Origin: JACMNW01 sp031406155
GTDB lineage: Bacteria; Pseudomonadota; Alphaproteobacteria; Rhodobacterales; Rhodobacteraceae
Length of the DNA stretch: 64,000 nucleotides
Assembly (NCBI GenBank): GCA_031406155.1
Contig: JANOGW010000003.1
Location: forward strand, 124,001-188,000
Direction: 5' to 3'
Below, piece after piece: positions 63,910 to 64,000 of the stretch (position 1 is the first letter of the stretch; every line of letters begins with the position of its first letter). Position numbers and translations under genes: made by a program. The notes below the pieces were generated by a model, which did not search any database, was not told the origin of the DNA, and saw nothing but the letters and a program-made list of their open reading frames with translations.

Positions 63910-64000
63910 GCGTGCGCGAAGATTGACCATTGCGGCTGCATCTGCCAAGGAATGACGCTTGACCTGGCATCGATCCGGGGCCGCCGGGGCCAAAATCAAA
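63910..64000. other. Window end after ntrX
   Basis: No complete gene. An ATG at 63952 opens a frame of 16 codons that runs off the window; with AAGG directly before it, the spacing is poor. A palindromic half (GATCCGGGGC, 63972-63981) resembles the elements at 49420 and 60160. I cannot say what follows. Confidence 0.4.

Overview
The window looks like a chromosomal segment of an alphaproteobacterium of the Rhodobacteraceae (roseobacter-type). The support is indirect but consistent: GC-rich coding bias; the dusB-ntrB-ntrC-ntrY-ntrX block opposite ispDF-pgpA-cinA; a fused IspDF; an NtrC without the sigma54 loop; a GTTC-N7-GTTC LexA box in front of uvrA; and family types common in this group (DUF1127, MocR, DUF6477, DUF6456, TRAP and Pot-type ABC transporters). 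I see no rRNA, CRISPR array, insertion sequence, integrase or phage gene. Almost all of it is ordinary, densely packed chromosome.

Layout. 1-7.4 kb: pirin, tRNA-Asp(GTC), a GNAT acetyltransferase, an M20 peptidase, a secreted protein with a duplicated cysteine domain, a RodZ-like membrane protein, ispG and a DsbA-type oxidoreductase. 7.4-16 kb: envelope and translation genes (AmiC-type amidase, PBP1A, release factor 2, an M23 peptidase overlapping a bactofilin, a DUF455 protein coupled to a Bcp peroxiredoxin). 16-30 kb: a large AsmA-like protein overlapping queA, two MFS transporters, lpd, uvrA with its SOS box, SseB-like, and rplM-rpsI. 30-36 kb: DUF1127 and a divergent MocR regulator sharing a perfect FNR-type box, a small hypothetical gene, and a PotB-PotC-PotA ABC transporter without a binding protein. 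35-41 kb (minus strand): a P-loop protein, MetA and an alpha/beta hydrolase in tight series, then ppk2-tetR with a candidate TetR operator, plus a FadL-type outer-membrane protein. 41-46 kb: a complicated divergent regulatory region, a TRAP operon (dctQ-dctM-dctP) and an LtrA-like protein. 46-56 kb: guaA, an MttB-family methyltransferase without its usual corrinoid partners, a DUF6477 protein, an HTH/DUF6456 gene split by one in-frame amber codon, lipA, a dihaem cytochrome c, hpt, a COQ10-like protein and cinA-pgpA-ispDF. 56-64 kb: dusB-ntrB-ntrC-ntrY-ntrX, the nitrogen-regulation locus.

How it works together. Several blocks are translationally coupled by overlapping start and stop codons: AsmA-like/queA, bcp/DUF455, potB/potC/potA, guaA/monooxygenase, ispDF/pgpA/cinA, dusB/ntrB/ntrC and ppk2/tetR. 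Isoprenoid synthesis is represented twice (ispG and ispDF). Envelope growth is represented by RodZ-like, amidase, PBP1A, M23-bactofilin and the AsmA-like protein. NtrBC and NtrYX would link nitrogen status to transcription. The points most worth a second look are the amber-split DUF6456 gene, the 41.0-41.5 kb regulatory region with a phased 16-bp direct repeat and a GntR-type dyad, the FNR box, the ppk2-tetR operator and the uncharacterised P-loop gene upstream of metA.
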